A DNA stretch of 64,000 nt from Dioszegia crocea (Eukaryota > Basidiomycota > Tremellomycetes > Tremellales > Bulleribasidiaceae). The position numbers and the translations under genes are program-made. The stretch spans positions 597,082 through 661,081 of the forward strand of contig BCKK01000001.1 of assembly GCA_001600615.1 (NCBI GenBank). The letters are read 5' to 3'. The notes below the pieces were generated by a model, which saw only the letters and a program-made list of their open reading frames with translations, did not search any database and was not told the DNA's origin. Every line of letters begins with the position of its first letter. Position 1 is the first letter of the stretch. Below, piece after piece: positions 11,097-22,911 of the stretch.

Positions 11097-13044
11097 ATGA
11101 CGCCTAGTCATATAACTGCGGAGGCTGGCTCTTCCTCATCTGCGTATGGGACCACAGCATCTTCTTCCCGACAAGCCCATCCCTTCAAACGGTCCCAATA
11201 CTGGACACTTGCGACAGAGGCCTCGTCACTCTTATCGTCATTACAAATTCCTAAATACCCCACTGAAATCTACACCGCGCCCGAGACTACGGCACAGCTG
11301 GCGATCTACCTGTATGCCCTACATACCCTGCACACCTCACCGCGGTCAGGAGTAGCAAATACGGGGACGGCACTAGGGGAGGGGGCGGCAATCCGAACTC
11401 GAGTAGTTGATGAGATTGAGAGTGCTCGATTGTCTGAGCACCTTACTCGGAATTCGAGGGATATACTGGCTGATCTGAAGTATCCTCCTGAGGAAGATGA
11501 AGAAGGTGTCGGCGCTGAGGTAGACGATAGCGGCGAAGAGGTCATTGAAATGCTCTGGCGACCTTGGCCAGTTGATGAAAGCAAGTGTGCATGCGGTTAG
11601 TTCTGCCATCTGTACTATCCGACTCAAGCTGATCAACCTTGTACAGCAATGGACCTTCTCATCCCTCCATATTCCAACCCGAACTCTACATTTCTTCTTG
11701 CCCACCCCATCATTTCAGCCGCTCTGGACTTGGCATGGCAATTCGGACTTCCCCCTCGACCTCTGACCCCATCTCGCCGCCTATCGACAATGCAGACTGT
11801 CCACGTCCGACTGAGGTCCATGATCACCCCTCGACGTGTCCATTTCTACCACCTCGTGTCTTTCTTTGTGCTCTATGGGCTATGCCTAGCTCTGAGTCTG
11901 AAGCCTGGACGGTTGATTACGCCCTACCAGCCAGATCCGACGACCAGCGGACCTCTAGGAGACAGCGTGGGGGCTGCTCTCGTGGAGAGGGTCAGGCCGG
12001 GAGTGTTGGAGATTCTAGCTTTGACATGGATAGGGTCGGATCTAGGGATGGTATGTCTAATTCTGCGCTATCTGGAGATAATAGTTCTGTACTGATCTAC
12101 AGACCTTGATCCACCACCGCAATTTCACCAGACTCGCATTCCTCGCCCCACTCTACCTCGTCATCCCCGCCTTTTTACTCAAACCCGAATCAGCTTTCGC
12201 CCTTCTCACCACTTCCCTCCCCTCACTCACCACCCTTCTAATTCTCCCTCATTATCCCTCTATCGCCCTCTTATCCGCTACCTCCAACACCCCAACCTCC
12301 CCTCTATCGCCTCTCTACCTCTCTTGCACTCTGTCGTCGGCCCTATATCGACTCGCTCGACCATTTTTTCTCCTCTCACCGCTCATCCTGGTCCTCTTCG
12401 CGGTATTCAGCTACGCATTGAACGGGGACCTATCCCGAGGCTTCGTCAGCATTTCCTCCCACATCACTCGGGCTGGCACAATGGTATTACCTGTCGAAGA
12501 AGGAGTCGCGCCATATCAGACCCGATTAGCTCTGTTAGTCTCCATCGTCCTTCTTCTCGTATACGCCATCATACTCGGCGGTATTACAATAAGCGCCAGA
12601 CTGGGACATTCAGATTCCGGCCCTGAATCATCCATCAGCAGAGCTGGGCGGATGAAGTTCGCGCAGGCGGTCATCTCTGGTCTGGGAAAGTCGAGGCTGG
12701 CCACAAGCATCGGCGATCGCGGGCGCAATGGGAATGGAGCGGAGGCGGATGAGGAATCACGCTTAATTCCTGAGCATGCCGCCGACACTCATGGCGCAGG
12801 AATGGCGCCTTACCGTACTTTGGGTCCTCCAATCTGTCCTGCGCCGCTTGATCAGCTCTTTTTCCCTTTGGATCTGGCGCATGCTGCTGCTCGTATGGCA
12901 GGACAGATGGGTTGGGTTGAGACAGAAATTTGGCAGAGGCGGGTAGAGGACGCGGCGGAATGGATGGCGGTGGTGATGGTGGGCCCGTTATGCGCGATGT
13001 TGATACCTCTTGAGTGGGCGCTTGGCTTCTTGTACCGGGACTGA
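11097..13044 (+). CDS. Unrecognised multi-pass membrane protein
   Basis: Exons 11097-11595, 11647-12050, 12103-13044; 614 residues. I do not recognise the family. The ATG at 11097 is the first in frame. Residues 1-180 are soluble, Ser/Thr-rich then acidic. Hydrophobic stretches that could cross a membrane follow, for example around HLVSFFVLYGLCLALSL, FLAPLYLVIPAFLL, FFLLSPLILVLFAVFSYAL, LLVSIVLLLVYAIILGGITI and, near the end, WMAVVMVGPLCAMLIPLEW, so six or more membrane passes are likely. A polar loop with many Gly/Arg/Asn residues separates the last two. The coding-like frame is kept over both introns, so the gene is real. Function cannot be inferred from neighbours. Confidence 0.8.
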
Positions 13045-13328
13045 TTGAGGAGAATGCAGGGCAGCGTGTAGCGACAGCATACAACGCTCTCGGTGTCGAA
13101 CATGCTAGACGGACCGTGCCTTCCTTTCTTCAAGGATCCCTTGTCGAGCTGTAAAGGCTCCCCGATTTCACAGGGGGCAGGCACTGACCTCGCTGTTGAA
13201 TTCCCGACCAGCGCTTTCGCCACGCTCCATCACTCCACTCGACAAAAGCAGGGATACAAGCACCCTTGACACTTCCTGATCAGCGCTTCATCGCCACTAC
13301 AACAACGCCAGCTTGGAGATCTGCGGTC

Positions 13329-13751
13329 ATGACTCTTCCCTCATACTCCACGCGATCGCCACCTCTCATTGTCTTCGCCACCACCTCACCCTTCGCCACC
13401 CTCGAAATGCTCGACGGCGCCCAGGTATCCAATACCGTTTCCTCCCAAAGTTCATCCGCCTACAAGGCATTCCACGCCGCACTTCTGAAGCAGTTCGTGC
13501 TCGAGACCCGCAAGAAACCTTACCCCTTTTCGTCTTCTCCAGCTCTCGAAACCTGGCTGACTTTCGAGGTCCCCGAAATCCTTGTGGAGCATATGCCGAC
13601 GCATGTGTTGGAAGTTCGCATGTTCGACACCCTGGATCAGGTGAGAGCGGCGCGAGAGGTAGCGTCTAGGGGGACAGAGAGCAGTGCCGATCTGGCCAGT
13701 ACAGCCGGTACAGCCGACAAGGCCTTCGCGGATGAACTTCGCCAATTTTGA
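13329..13751 (+). CDS. Small intronless orphan protein
   Basis: A single open frame of 140 residues from the ATG at 13329; the frame is open further upstream to 13266 but with no ATG. The peptide starts MTLPSYSTRSPPLIVF and includes a compact central part (LKQFVLETRKKPYPF, then LETWLTFEVPEILVEHMPTH), followed by an Ala/Ser-rich end. It lacks introns, unlike almost all other genes here. I do not recognise it. Convergent with the serine hydrolase gene, with 226 bp between their stops. Confidence 0.55.
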   Translation: MTLPSYSTRSPPLIVFATTSPFATLEMLDGAQVSNTVSSQSSSAYKAFHAALLKQFVLETRKKPYPFSSSPALETWLTFEVPEILVEHMPTHVLEVRMFDTLDQVRAAREVASRGTESSADLASTAGTADKAFADELRQF

Positions 13752-13977
13752 CGAGGCATATCAGAGGTCTAGGCAACGGAAGAGATGGTCTAGAATGGAG
13801 ATCGCATGCATGTGAAGGATAGACAGAGACTCAATGAATTCATGGCGCTGTCATTTACATTTCTTATCGGGAGTTCCGTACATTCGACTCGATGGGTCAG
13901 TCCCCCCATAGGCTTATCTGCTTCCCATCGATCAGACATGGTAGAAAATATACTAGCCATGCCGAGTAATCCGTACA

Positions 13978-15871
13978 TCATTTGACTTTCGCAAACCACA
14001 CCTCGGCCTTCTTTTCCACGTCCTCCTCCACACACTGGCTGACGTCTAATCCACTCACCGCACCGCCCTGACCCCAGAAATCCTCAAACATTCCTATCCC
14101 ACCTTCCGCCGCAACGCACTTCCCCGTACCCCACACGTATCCCGCATGCCTTCTTCCTCCTTCTTTGCCCAGGAGTTGAATGTCCTCCGCCTTGAACCAC
14201 GCTCGCGTGAATATCGGTCCGTCAAATGGCGCCAGTAATAGCGCTCCCGCCCAGTCGGGCTCAAGGTTACCAAGGTAGATCTGCGCCGAGGGTTGAAGAG
14301 GTATAGAATTTCCGGGGTACTCCTTGAGCAGGTCGAGGTAGACGAATCCAAGGGGATGATCCTCGATCCGGAGGACGGTAAGAGGGCCATAAGCGGGATC
14401 ATGGTACGTCCCCGATATATCCGGACTGGGTCGAGGAGATGCTGGTGGCTGTCCGATCGGTTCTTCTTCCCTTATCCCTTTGAGGATGTACACCTCTTCC
14501 CAATCCACGCGCTCCAGGCCCAGCAAATCATCAACCAGTATCATACTGATCACCGCCACCATTGATGGACCGAAAGTCTCGTCGTTGCAGAATACCGCAA
14601 TGCCGATATCATCATCGGGTAGGCGAAAGACGTTAGTGTAGTGCCCCGGTAGACCGCCGCCGTGCCCTACCATACGATGACCTCGGTAGAACCAGATATA
14701 CTGGCCTACGCCGTAAAAGTTCATGCTGAGCGAAGGATGAGGAGGAGTGACGGAGCCCCAAGCCTGTCGTGGACGATTGAGCTCGGCGAGTGTGGCTTCG
14801 GATAAAAGTTTGGGCTCGAGAGATTCTTTGAGCCAGCGAAGCTAAGCGGTTGATCAGTCGATGTACCGTCAGTTAAAATATCGATGCTCACAATATCGTT
14901 GCCTGTACTCCATATCCCACCTGCAGCTGCCATAAAAAGCCCATCCCCCTTATTCCAGAAGGTAGCCTGCCCAATCTCGCCCACGCAATCTCTATTCCAT
15001 TCCCCCCTATTCACAGCCTCCTTGGCCTTCTGACCATCTCGACCGTAATGCAGAAACCCCTCGACCCGCTTCCCAGACTTGAGCGCAGCATCGCGGTCAA
15101 ATGTGCTATCTGTCATGCCTAAGGGGTCGAGAATGTTCTCCTTGGCAAAGACGTAGTAGGGTTTGCCTGTGAGTTTGGCAATCACTTCGCCGACAGTCGT
15201 GAAGTTGTCGTTGGAGTATATAGCGGCTTTGCGGAGCGGGGCGGCAGGTTTGAGATATCGCATACGGTAGACGCACTTGGCAGCTGTTTCGTCCTCGGCT
15301 CTGCGCTGTCAGTGCCATCCCAAGAGTGAAGGCTCAAAGCTCACCCAAACGAGGCAACGTTGGTAGGTATACCAAGTCGCATTGCTGCCGTATGAGCCCC
15401 GGAAGCGATGACCAAGCATGGAGACAGAAGACTCACATAGTGCATCCTCAATATCCGCATTCTCTTCGGTGTTCTTGTCCATTACTTGCCAGTCGGGTAA
15501 GACAGACTTGATTTTCGTCGACCAAGCCAACTTCTCTCCGTTGTGTAGCGTCGTCCCGCGATCTATCAGCAGGCCGATGCTGGCTGCCGCGAATACTTTT
15601 GAAGATGATGCTATGGCATGATTGGACTGAAAGTATCAGCATACGGCATGAAGGACCTATAACTCACATCTGCCTCCCATGACGAGCCGGCCGCATCGCG
15701 AATACCCATAGTCGTTACGCCCTCTTCCCACTTCCCGGCCCGTTTCCGGACTACCGAAATGGATATGCCGGGTATTCCATACTTGTCGAGTAAGCTTTTA
15801 ATGTCTTGGTGGAGCCGTGAGGGCAGCTTATAAGAGCTGGCGTGCCCTTCTTCCGCGGACGAGCTTGACAT
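13978..15871 (-). CDS. Beta-lactamase-fold serine hydrolase (class C / S12 type)
   Basis: Minus-strand exons 15871-15668, 15626-15437, 15384-15345, 15300-14892, 14841-13978; 568 residues. The fold is that of penicillin-binding-protein/class C beta-lactamase relatives, which in fungi hydrolyse esters or amides of uncertain nature. Visible catalytic set: SxxK in ASSSKVF just after the first intron, the YxN motif in IYSNDNF, and the HxG element in VGHGGGLPG. An N-terminal signal peptide is not obvious, suggesting a cytosolic enzyme. The C-terminal ~200 residues resemble the extra beta domain often seen in fungal members. Substrate unknown. Confidence 0.88.
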
Positions 15872-16377
15872 GGCGAGCAGATTCGAGGGTCAATGGGTGT
15901 AGATTGTCTCTCCTCTTGGTTGTACAGTCAGCGTTGCAAACGTGGGAGAAGATGATAGGATGGCTAGGGTTGCATCAATCCCCAAGGTTCATGCTGGGCG
16001 GTTCATAGCGTGAAGGCGGGACTTGCACATGATCCCATGCATCAGGGGGCATGTGCTGCTTTGCCGAAGTTGTGCCGAAGCAATGCTCGTCAGCTGTCTG
16101 TCTCCTATATCCTAGACCGGTCAGTGGCGGCACTTCTCAAGCACTGGTGTTCCTTGTGTGTATCTCAGCCTCTGGCCAGGTCCACAGGGTGATATGATGA
16201 AGTGAGATAGAAAGGTGGCTATCGATGAAATATTGATCATTCCGACAAGATGCTCCAGATCGTCATTCTGCCTCTTCGGGCAGTTCCGATACAAGTCCAC
16301 ACGAAGACTAGTTGCAGACCTTCAAACACTCTAACTCTGCTGCGCAAGATCATCATGGCTTCTCTCCTAAAGCCTCC
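15872..16377. other. Intergenic between two minus-strand genes
   Basis: Holds the 5' region of the serine hydrolase and the 3' region of the RQC1-like gene. Short plus-strand open frames at 15817-16447 have no conserved features. Nothing else seen. Confidence 0.5.
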
Positions 16378-19019
16378 TCATCCAGTACCAGGGAAAGCTC
16401 CCGGCATGCCGACCTCCTCTTCCCCATCTTCGTGTCCAGCTGGCTGACCTCCAGCGCCAACCACCTGATCCGCCAATTGCAACATCATCTGCAGTTCCTC
16501 CTCCCTATCCGCATTACCGCCTTGCCCTGCTTGACCCAACATCGCCCTGAGTCCATTGGCCAACTCCTCCCGCCATCCACCGGGATTAGCAGTCATGGCC
16601 GCATTCACCCTCGCCATGAACTCCTCAATCATACCGCGCTCGTCTCCGCCCATCCCTCCAGCCTGACGTCCGCCTGATCTTCGAGAAGACCGAGGGACTT
16701 GAGAAAAGTAGGCATTGTTATACGCTGACGATGCGGTAAGTGGGGGAAGAGGGTCGAACGCTGAGATACTCCGCTTCGTTATGGATTCGGGGAGGAATCC
16801 TACAAAGCTTGTGGATTCGGAGCAAACGACATGTCGGCATATGAAGAGCGGGACATTCTCTTGCTCGTCGAAAGGATCTCGTGGTGTGTGGATCAGGCGG
16901 AGGACGTCTTGTCGTGAGTCGATAGCGTCCGAGCGATCGAGATCGGGGAGCGAGGAAGCGACGATGGTGGAGAACCACGAGATGAGGGGTGCTTCCTTCC
17001 ACAAAGCCTCGGAACGAGATGCGTAGATGTGAGAGAGCAGATGTATGGGACATGATGGGTCGCGACTGCAGGGTCAGTGAACTTCTGGAGGAGATATGAG
17101 CACACTTACGAGTAACCCGCCTGGATCTGCAGTAAGGGATTGGTACGTGTCGATCCGGGTATAGTAGCCCCAATCTTGTCCGCAAGAGGAATCACAGCTT
17201 GTGGGAACGCCAAGATAGCCTCTCTTAGAGCTTGATCACTCGCTGTCCGATCCTAAACGTCTCAGCTCAGTCTCACTATTGCATTTGCACCCAGACTCAC
17301 TTTGTTCTTCTGCGAATCCTCCCTCGCACGACAAGCCAACGCATATGCGAATGCCATCCCCGGATATCCCTGGAAGACAGCAGCGGGCATCTGAGCCGAC
17401 TGATCCTCGAACATGCTGAGTATCCAATCATGATTTCCAGATTTGATAGCTAGGAAGTCGAGCCAGAAAGCCGCTCCATGAGGATCATTCTGGATTTATC
17501 AGCCGAAGTTCAATGACAACGAAGCGCGCTACTGACCATGGGATCTAGACTGAACAAAAGTTTGGCAAAGTTGAAAGCCGTGACCCAACATCCTCTTCGG
17601 CCGAGGTATGCTATTATCCGATGAATAGCTAAGAACATCGGTCGATTCTCGACGCAATTGAAGTCCAGACGACACGCGCCAGAGGATACGTTAAAGGAGG
17701 GAACGAGGCAGCGGTCGAGGGCATACAGCGCTCTTTCAGCGTAATCTGATGCGGCTCCGATATCTGCCTGTCAGATCGCTGATACCTGTAACCCAACCCA
17801 GACATACCTGATTGTAGACGATACACTTCAGACATTTGAAGCAGGGTGTCTACATGCCAGGGGTACACTTGCAGAAGCGCCATAAGCTGATTTGGGTCTA
17901 CTCCGTCAGCTTCTGCTCATTCTCCAAATAGATCGCGACAGCTTACCGTGCGATTGAGTAGCTCCCAGAAACTGCCTCGTCGTTTCTCGCCATACACCAG
18001 CATGTTCAAAGCTGAACCATTTCTCGGCTGGATCTCTCCACTCTGCGACCCGTGATGCATACACGTCCTCAACTTCTTGATCGGAGAGTTCGCGCATGCC
18101 CAACCCGGCGAGCGAGGAGGCTGGAGGATAGGTAGGCTTGGGTTTAGAGATGGTGTATCGGAGTTTGGAAGATGCAGTTGGACGATGTGATTTGCTTGAG
18201 CCAGCAGTTGAGGAGATCTGTCCATCAGCATACCATTCCAGTTGCCAGATGGTAAGAGAAGGAGTACATACGACTTTTGAGCCAAAGAAACGCCGCAGCT
18301 CTGCATCGGCATCCAAGTTCTTCGGGTCGACCGCCAGAAGCTGTCTGAAGCCCAATGTTGACGACGAGGGTGAAGCAGCTGCGGCCGCATTTGCAGCAGC
18401 GACTGTTGTTGGTGCTGAGGTACCAGACGACTGGCCAGCCTTCATGTCCAGCTCAGCCAGCGCTCGGTCCACCTCATCCATCCCATCATCAACAGGTCCT
18501 GATGCCTTTCCCTTCTTCGATTTAGATTTGTTTGGAGTTGGAGCAGATGTCGACGGATTCGTCCCCTCTGCCTCTTCATCGGAGGCTTGGGCTGCTGCGG
18601 CCGGCTTCTTCTTCTTCTTTGGCTTCTTCTTCTTGCTCTGGGAAGATCAGCACCTTGCAAGTGGGCAAAGTGTATGTACAAACCTTCTTCACGGTCGCAA
18701 CCGCAGGGACATCTTCCTCCTCCTCTTCCTCATCAGACTCATCTTCGCCTGCGCCAAGCTATCTGCCCGTCAGCACAACTAAGAGTTAGATGGCCCTCTA
18801 AGTACTCACCGCAGCAAAAGCATTCACAGGCTCTGCCGCAGATTCGGTCGACGGCACCTCAGCAGAAGGAGCCAGCTCAACATCGGCCTCCTCCGCTTCG
18901 CTGTCCTCCTTGTCTTCTTCTTGCTGCTTTTGGCTCTGAGCAGAAAGCTTTTCAACAGCTCTGAGCTGCTCCAGCTCCTCCTGTTCTCTTTGTTGTCGCT
19001 TATTGAGCCTTTTGGACAT
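16378..19019 (-). CDS. RQC1: RQC1/TCF25 family protein (ribosome quality control)
   Basis: Minus-strand exons 19019-18810, 18758-18684, 18637-18272, 18217-17947, 17897-17808, 17763-17537, 17489-17301, 17252-17110, 17065-16378; 752 residues. Rqc1 works with Ltn1 and Rqc2 on stalled 60S subunits and helps mark nascent chains for Cdc48. The start MSKRLNKRQQREQEEL and the Lys-rich patch near residues 95-115 match the family's basic, disordered N-terminus. The core carries typical segments: WFSFEHAGVWRETTRQF, YPWHVDTLLQMSEVYR, DRCLVPSFNVSSGACRLDF, and RPMFLAIHRIIAYLGRRGCW. The C-terminal ~100 residues are Gly-rich and less conserved. All nine exons join in frame. Confidence 0.93.
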
Positions 19020-20127
19020 TTTGACTAACTATAGATGATGGATCGTGGCCTAAGAATCGAAATATTGTTCGCGATGACGATGATCGCTTCAGCGCTTCCG
19101 ACGGAAACTGAGGGTTTCAATTCCGACCCTGGGCGTGTCTGCTGGCCAGCGCACATCCTACTCGGCTGACTCTATTTAAAATGCCTACAATGCAGCGTCT
19201 TTTGAGCATGACCTGGTCACAACGAGTATCAGATTAGAATTTCCACTGCTCTTTGTTCAAAGTGGAACGTCCGCAGGCTCGATCATCTCCGATACCAACT
19301 CCAAACGCCCACCCCGCACGCTTCCTGCTAGAAACCACTTAGCACGGGGCTTGCCGGTTCCGTGTCGCCCAGGAGCATCATTTGTGAAGGCGACCTTGGT
19401 GTCCATGAGATCTTCGCGCGCCTGCATCAGCCTTCCGACCCCAAGTTCCCGTTCCACCTGAAGCGGACAAGTGCCCGACAAGGTTGCGTTCCGGAGCTAA
19501 GAAGAGGATGTCTGTGGGTCAGCTCGAGAAAGCATAGCTTGTCCAGACTCGCAGAAGGTGAGCGTCGCAGCCTTGCCATTCGCTCGGCCTCGATCTCCAT
19601 TGACTGGTGTTCGGCTTGACCGCTGTCCCACTGGCGATGACCTTTGTCAGCTTTGCCGCCTGGTATATTGGCTACTACTGGTTATCGGCTCGTCAGTGCC
19701 CGTAGGCATAGTCAGCAGGTTATCAGCTTTCGCTAATCTCTGAGTCTCTCCCGACACAGGAGCGGCGAGGAACAGCGGCAAGGGAAGACCATCTCTACCT
19801 TGCCCTCCGTCAGTCTTGAGCCTCCTGGCAAGATTTTTGATGCCATGAAGAACCTGTGCGCTAGAGAGCCTGTACGTGCTGACATTGTAGGTGTAACAAA
19901 GGTATCGATATGCCCGCAATGGTATGATCATTGGACAGCGATGCATGCATGGTGGAGGCGTGTACGTAAAGAGCAAAATGGGCAAAGTGCCACATGCATG
20001 AATTTCTATAACTCCGCACCGAAATTTCGCCGCATGCTGCCTGCAGCCAAATTTTGATTCCGGCCACAGCCAGCGTAGCCGGCAAAATCATCAAATTGAG
20101 TGCACTGTAACCATCAACACATTCATC
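19020..20127. other. Gap between RQC1 and uS17, with a gene-like minus segment
   Basis: Apart from the minus-strand segment described separately (19257-19885), no gene is evident. The 3' part contains the leader of the ribosomal protein gene. The two flanking genes diverge, so both promoters lie here. Confidence 0.45.
19257..19885 (-). CDS. Unresolved, probably spliced, minus-strand gene
   Basis: The last stretch (19481-19257) reads well: MDTKVAFTNDAPGRHG, KPRAKWFLAGSVRGG, then LELVSEMIEPADVPL and a stop. Upstream there is an ATG at 19885 (MSARTGSLAHRFFMASK), a second in-frame ATG at 19846, and several GCTGAC branch-like sites followed by CAG/TAG acceptors around 19700, 19630 and 19480. I could not find one set of introns that joins all pieces in frame, so exon limits are not given. 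It may be a real gene with an unusual splice or a decayed one. Family not recognised. Confidence 0.35.
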
Positions 20128-21240
20128 ATGGCGGAGCAGACCCAAAACTCGTTCCAGAGGCAACACCTCTTCCAGAACGCCAAGTCAAAGGGTGCGTTAG
20201 ATGTCCAATCGAAAGAATGGGGGAGGAGGAGGACAGGGGAGATAGTTAGGGGGAGATGAAGAGACCTTAAGCTGACCTAGTGCCTTTCTTGTATATCCCT
20301 CTACTATCATCAAATCCCATACCTTTATCTCTACGCCCTCTCCCTCATCAATATGCACTCGCTACCTCATATGCTGGAATTGCTTGGATGAACAGGCGGG
20401 AAGAAGGTCACCACCAAGACAAAGCGATGGTACAAGGATGTCGGACTTGGTTTCCGTACACCTGCTGGTAAGTTAATTTGCGCTGTTCAAGGGCGTATTG
20501 GCGCGAGGCTCGGCGGATGTGAATAGAAGGGACGGCAGGAAGCGACTGTTGGGGAGGGGAGGGAAATGCTGCCAAAATCGAGAATGCGGGGGATGGGTCC
20601 GGTGGACACGCCGTATCGCCGTGGAAGGCACCATCGCTGTCATTGTGTGAATATGCGGCGAGGCTCTCTATGGGGGATGGCTGTGAGGCTGAGGGAGATT
20701 TGGAATATCAGAGCACGGGAACTCTGGCTAACATTTTGCAGAGGCTATCAACGGTACTTACATCGACAAGAAGTGCCCCTTCACTGGCGATGTCTCCATC
20801 CGTGGACGTATCTTGACCGGTGTCGTTCACTCCACCAAAATGACCAACACCATCATCATCCGACGAGACTACCTCCACTTGTGAGTTTGAATTTTCAAGA
20901 GGATCATTTGGATTATGAATTTTGAAGGGATGATAATTCGGCGGTGAGGCGCATAGAGGGAGTGCAGACGTTGGGAATGTCGATCGGGATAGGTGGCATA
21001 TCGGGATCATCAGACAATTGATTATCGTGTGAATTTCGCTAATCCTCCAGCATCCCCAAATACCGCCGATACGAGAAACGCCACAAGAACCTCGCTGCCC
21101 ACTGCTCCCCCGCTTTCCGTGTCGAGAACGGTGACCAGGTCACTGTTGGCCAGTGCCGACCTTTGTCCAAGACTGTCCGATTCAACGTCCTCCGAGTGGC
21201 CAAGAACAAGGCGGCGGCCAAGGCTTTCCAGAAGTTCTAA
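20128..21240 (+). CDS. RPS11: 40S ribosomal protein uS17 (RPS11)
   Basis: Exons 20128-20191, 20396-20467, 20742-20880, 21051-21240; 154 residues, the usual length. Small-subunit protein contacting 18S rRNA. Hallmark runs are present: [61 protein letters not shown] and [17 protein letters not shown]. Its three introns (204, 274 and 170 nt) are far longer than the ~50-nt introns of other genes in the window, a pattern common in ribosomal protein genes; they could host small RNAs or regulate splicing, but I found no clear C/D-box pair by eye. Confidence 0.97.
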
Positions 21241-22020
21241 ATTAGGGCTGAAGGGGGGTTTTGGGTATGGATGCATGGGATTGATGACTGTCTGCGGGAT
21301 GTCAGTGGGGACGTTCACGTTGACTGGGTCATACGTGTCGAGCCTGCTTCCGAGCATACTGACGCGATCTTACCAGCTAACATGAAATTGGGCCGATCGT
21401 CCGAGGTCCAGGCTGTGTTGTGAGATGGGCTCACTTCGATTGTGTAAAACGGCGCCCTTGACCTTCGGTCAATATCAGCTTTATCGCCCTTATGGAGAGG
21501 ACATCGCGACGATGGGGCAACTAGGGGATCAAGCCGATCTTGGAGTGCCTCGTCGAGGCGGTGTGTGATCATTTCTAAGCCGTATGATCTACCTGGGCCG
21601 GCGCCCAATCATAGACTTGCTACGTTCTCAACAGTGCTCGGTTCCTGGGTCTTGTGAGGCCTTTTCAAAGATTTCCGGCTGAAGCGTTACGTATGACAAT
21701 CGTCAATCCCGGCCCGGTCGGAGCCGAGAATATCATAAGGTTCCAAGCTAGCTCAGGCTCGTGCTCTCGGCTTGCCCTTGTCCTCTCTTCCGCCTTTCTA
21801 CTCCGGAGTGGTGGCGTCGGATGGCTGGGCGTTGGGCGCTGAGCCTGCAAGCTGCAGCGGGGCCCTTCATGCTGTCTCCACCAAGTTCAATGCGACAGTT
21901 TGCAAGCTGTCTGTATATCCCTCCAATTGTACGACAACATCAGCAACGATCTTGATCCCTCCACTCAATCCACCCGGATACTAGTCGGTCGTCCTGCACG
22001 CCCCGGTAACCCATACCGCA
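21241..22020. other. Gap between uS17 and the tandem family
   Basis: The only suggestive frame is 21772-21984 plus, whose peptide has secreted-like character (FNATVCKLSVYPSNCTTTS) and ends 36 bases before the first copy of the tandem family. It does not align with that family's exons, and I could not join it to them. It might be a fragment of a lost gene or chance. Confidence 0.35.
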
Positions 22021-22911
22021 ATGCAATTCTCCAACAACACCGCTCCTGCGGGAATGACGGTGTGTAACTCGAACGCCCCGATGCCGCAGGTGAGTCTACA
22101 GCCCTACTGTCTACTGTCCCTGCCAATTTGCATCAGCTCGTGGGATCTGCTGACTCCCATGTTTAGCTTACAGTGATGAAAGGCTTCTCTATCAATATCA
22201 CTATGCCAGGTACTCCACCATACCGCCTGACCGCATCGTAAGTCCACATCCCCCATTGGGACCTATATCTATGAGCAGCTGCTGATAGCCCAGTCCTCAA
22301 CGAGGAAACACTACCATTGTGAGTTGCCGCCGAAAGGATTCTGCTCCGTCTGTTACACCATTCAATGCTGTATCTAACTTAATCTACAGTGCCCGAGCCA
22401 CTCTCAAAACCTGACAAGCAAAGTCTTCACTTGGGTAGTCAATACCAGCGACAACTCGACTGAGCTGAGCAACATGTCGGGAGATCTGTCTCAGCGGCCT
22501 GGTAGAAGTTTGGATCCGGTATTCCAGGTGGGAGATGCAGTGTGAGTATCTCCATTCTTGCTCGGGCCTGTCTCTGAGTGGCCGGCTCTGCTCTGATATC
22601 TCGTTTTGCGAATTGTGTCTTGACTGACATCAAATAGCCAATGGATCGCCCACGAATGGACCCCTCAAGCCAACGGGCAATTCAGATATTACATATCTTC
22701 CAACTATACAGTGACTTCGGAGGAGAAGAGTCTTGCCGATCAGGCGAAAGCGCGGGCTGGAGGTTTCAAGGTCGCAGAGTGAGTCTCAGCCATCTCCACG
22801 TTTGCTGCTGCTATGGGATATCACGAGTACTGATTTCTACTCAGATCGGGTATGGTTGGCTGGCTTATTGGAGCATTGCTTCTGTCCGGCGTTGCAGCGA
22901 TGGGAATGTAG
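22021..22911 (+). CDS. Tandem orphan family, copy 1: glycoprotein-like with C-terminal membrane segment
   Basis: Exons 22021-22089, 22167-22237, 22294-22318, 22390-22541, 22638-22778, 22845-22911; 174 residues. Not recognised. The start MQFSNNTAPAGMTVC is followed by GTPPYRLTAS, a PQRGN turn, a conserved Cys, FTWVVN, PVFQVGDAVQWIAHEW, a GQFRYY strand and finally a hydrophobic tail (GMVGWLIGALLLSGVAAMG). About eight N-x-S/T sequons and two conserved Cys suggest an ER-lumen or cell-surface domain; the tail may be a GPI signal or a single membrane anchor. The PPYxLT ... FTW ... GD pattern recalls small beta-sandwich (Kre9/KNH-like) domains of basidiomycetes; that link is inference. No N-terminal signal peptide is visible from this ATG. 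Confidence 0.75.

Noticed and set aside
19861..20166. Minus-strand open frame of 101 residues over the uS17 start
   Set aside because: It overlaps the first exon and leader of a certain ribosomal protein gene and has Cys/His/Met-rich shadow composition.
20930..21010. Possible C/D snoRNA in uS17 intron 3
   Set aside because: A near C box (ATGATAA) is there, but no D box (CTGA) or terminal stem at a sensible distance.
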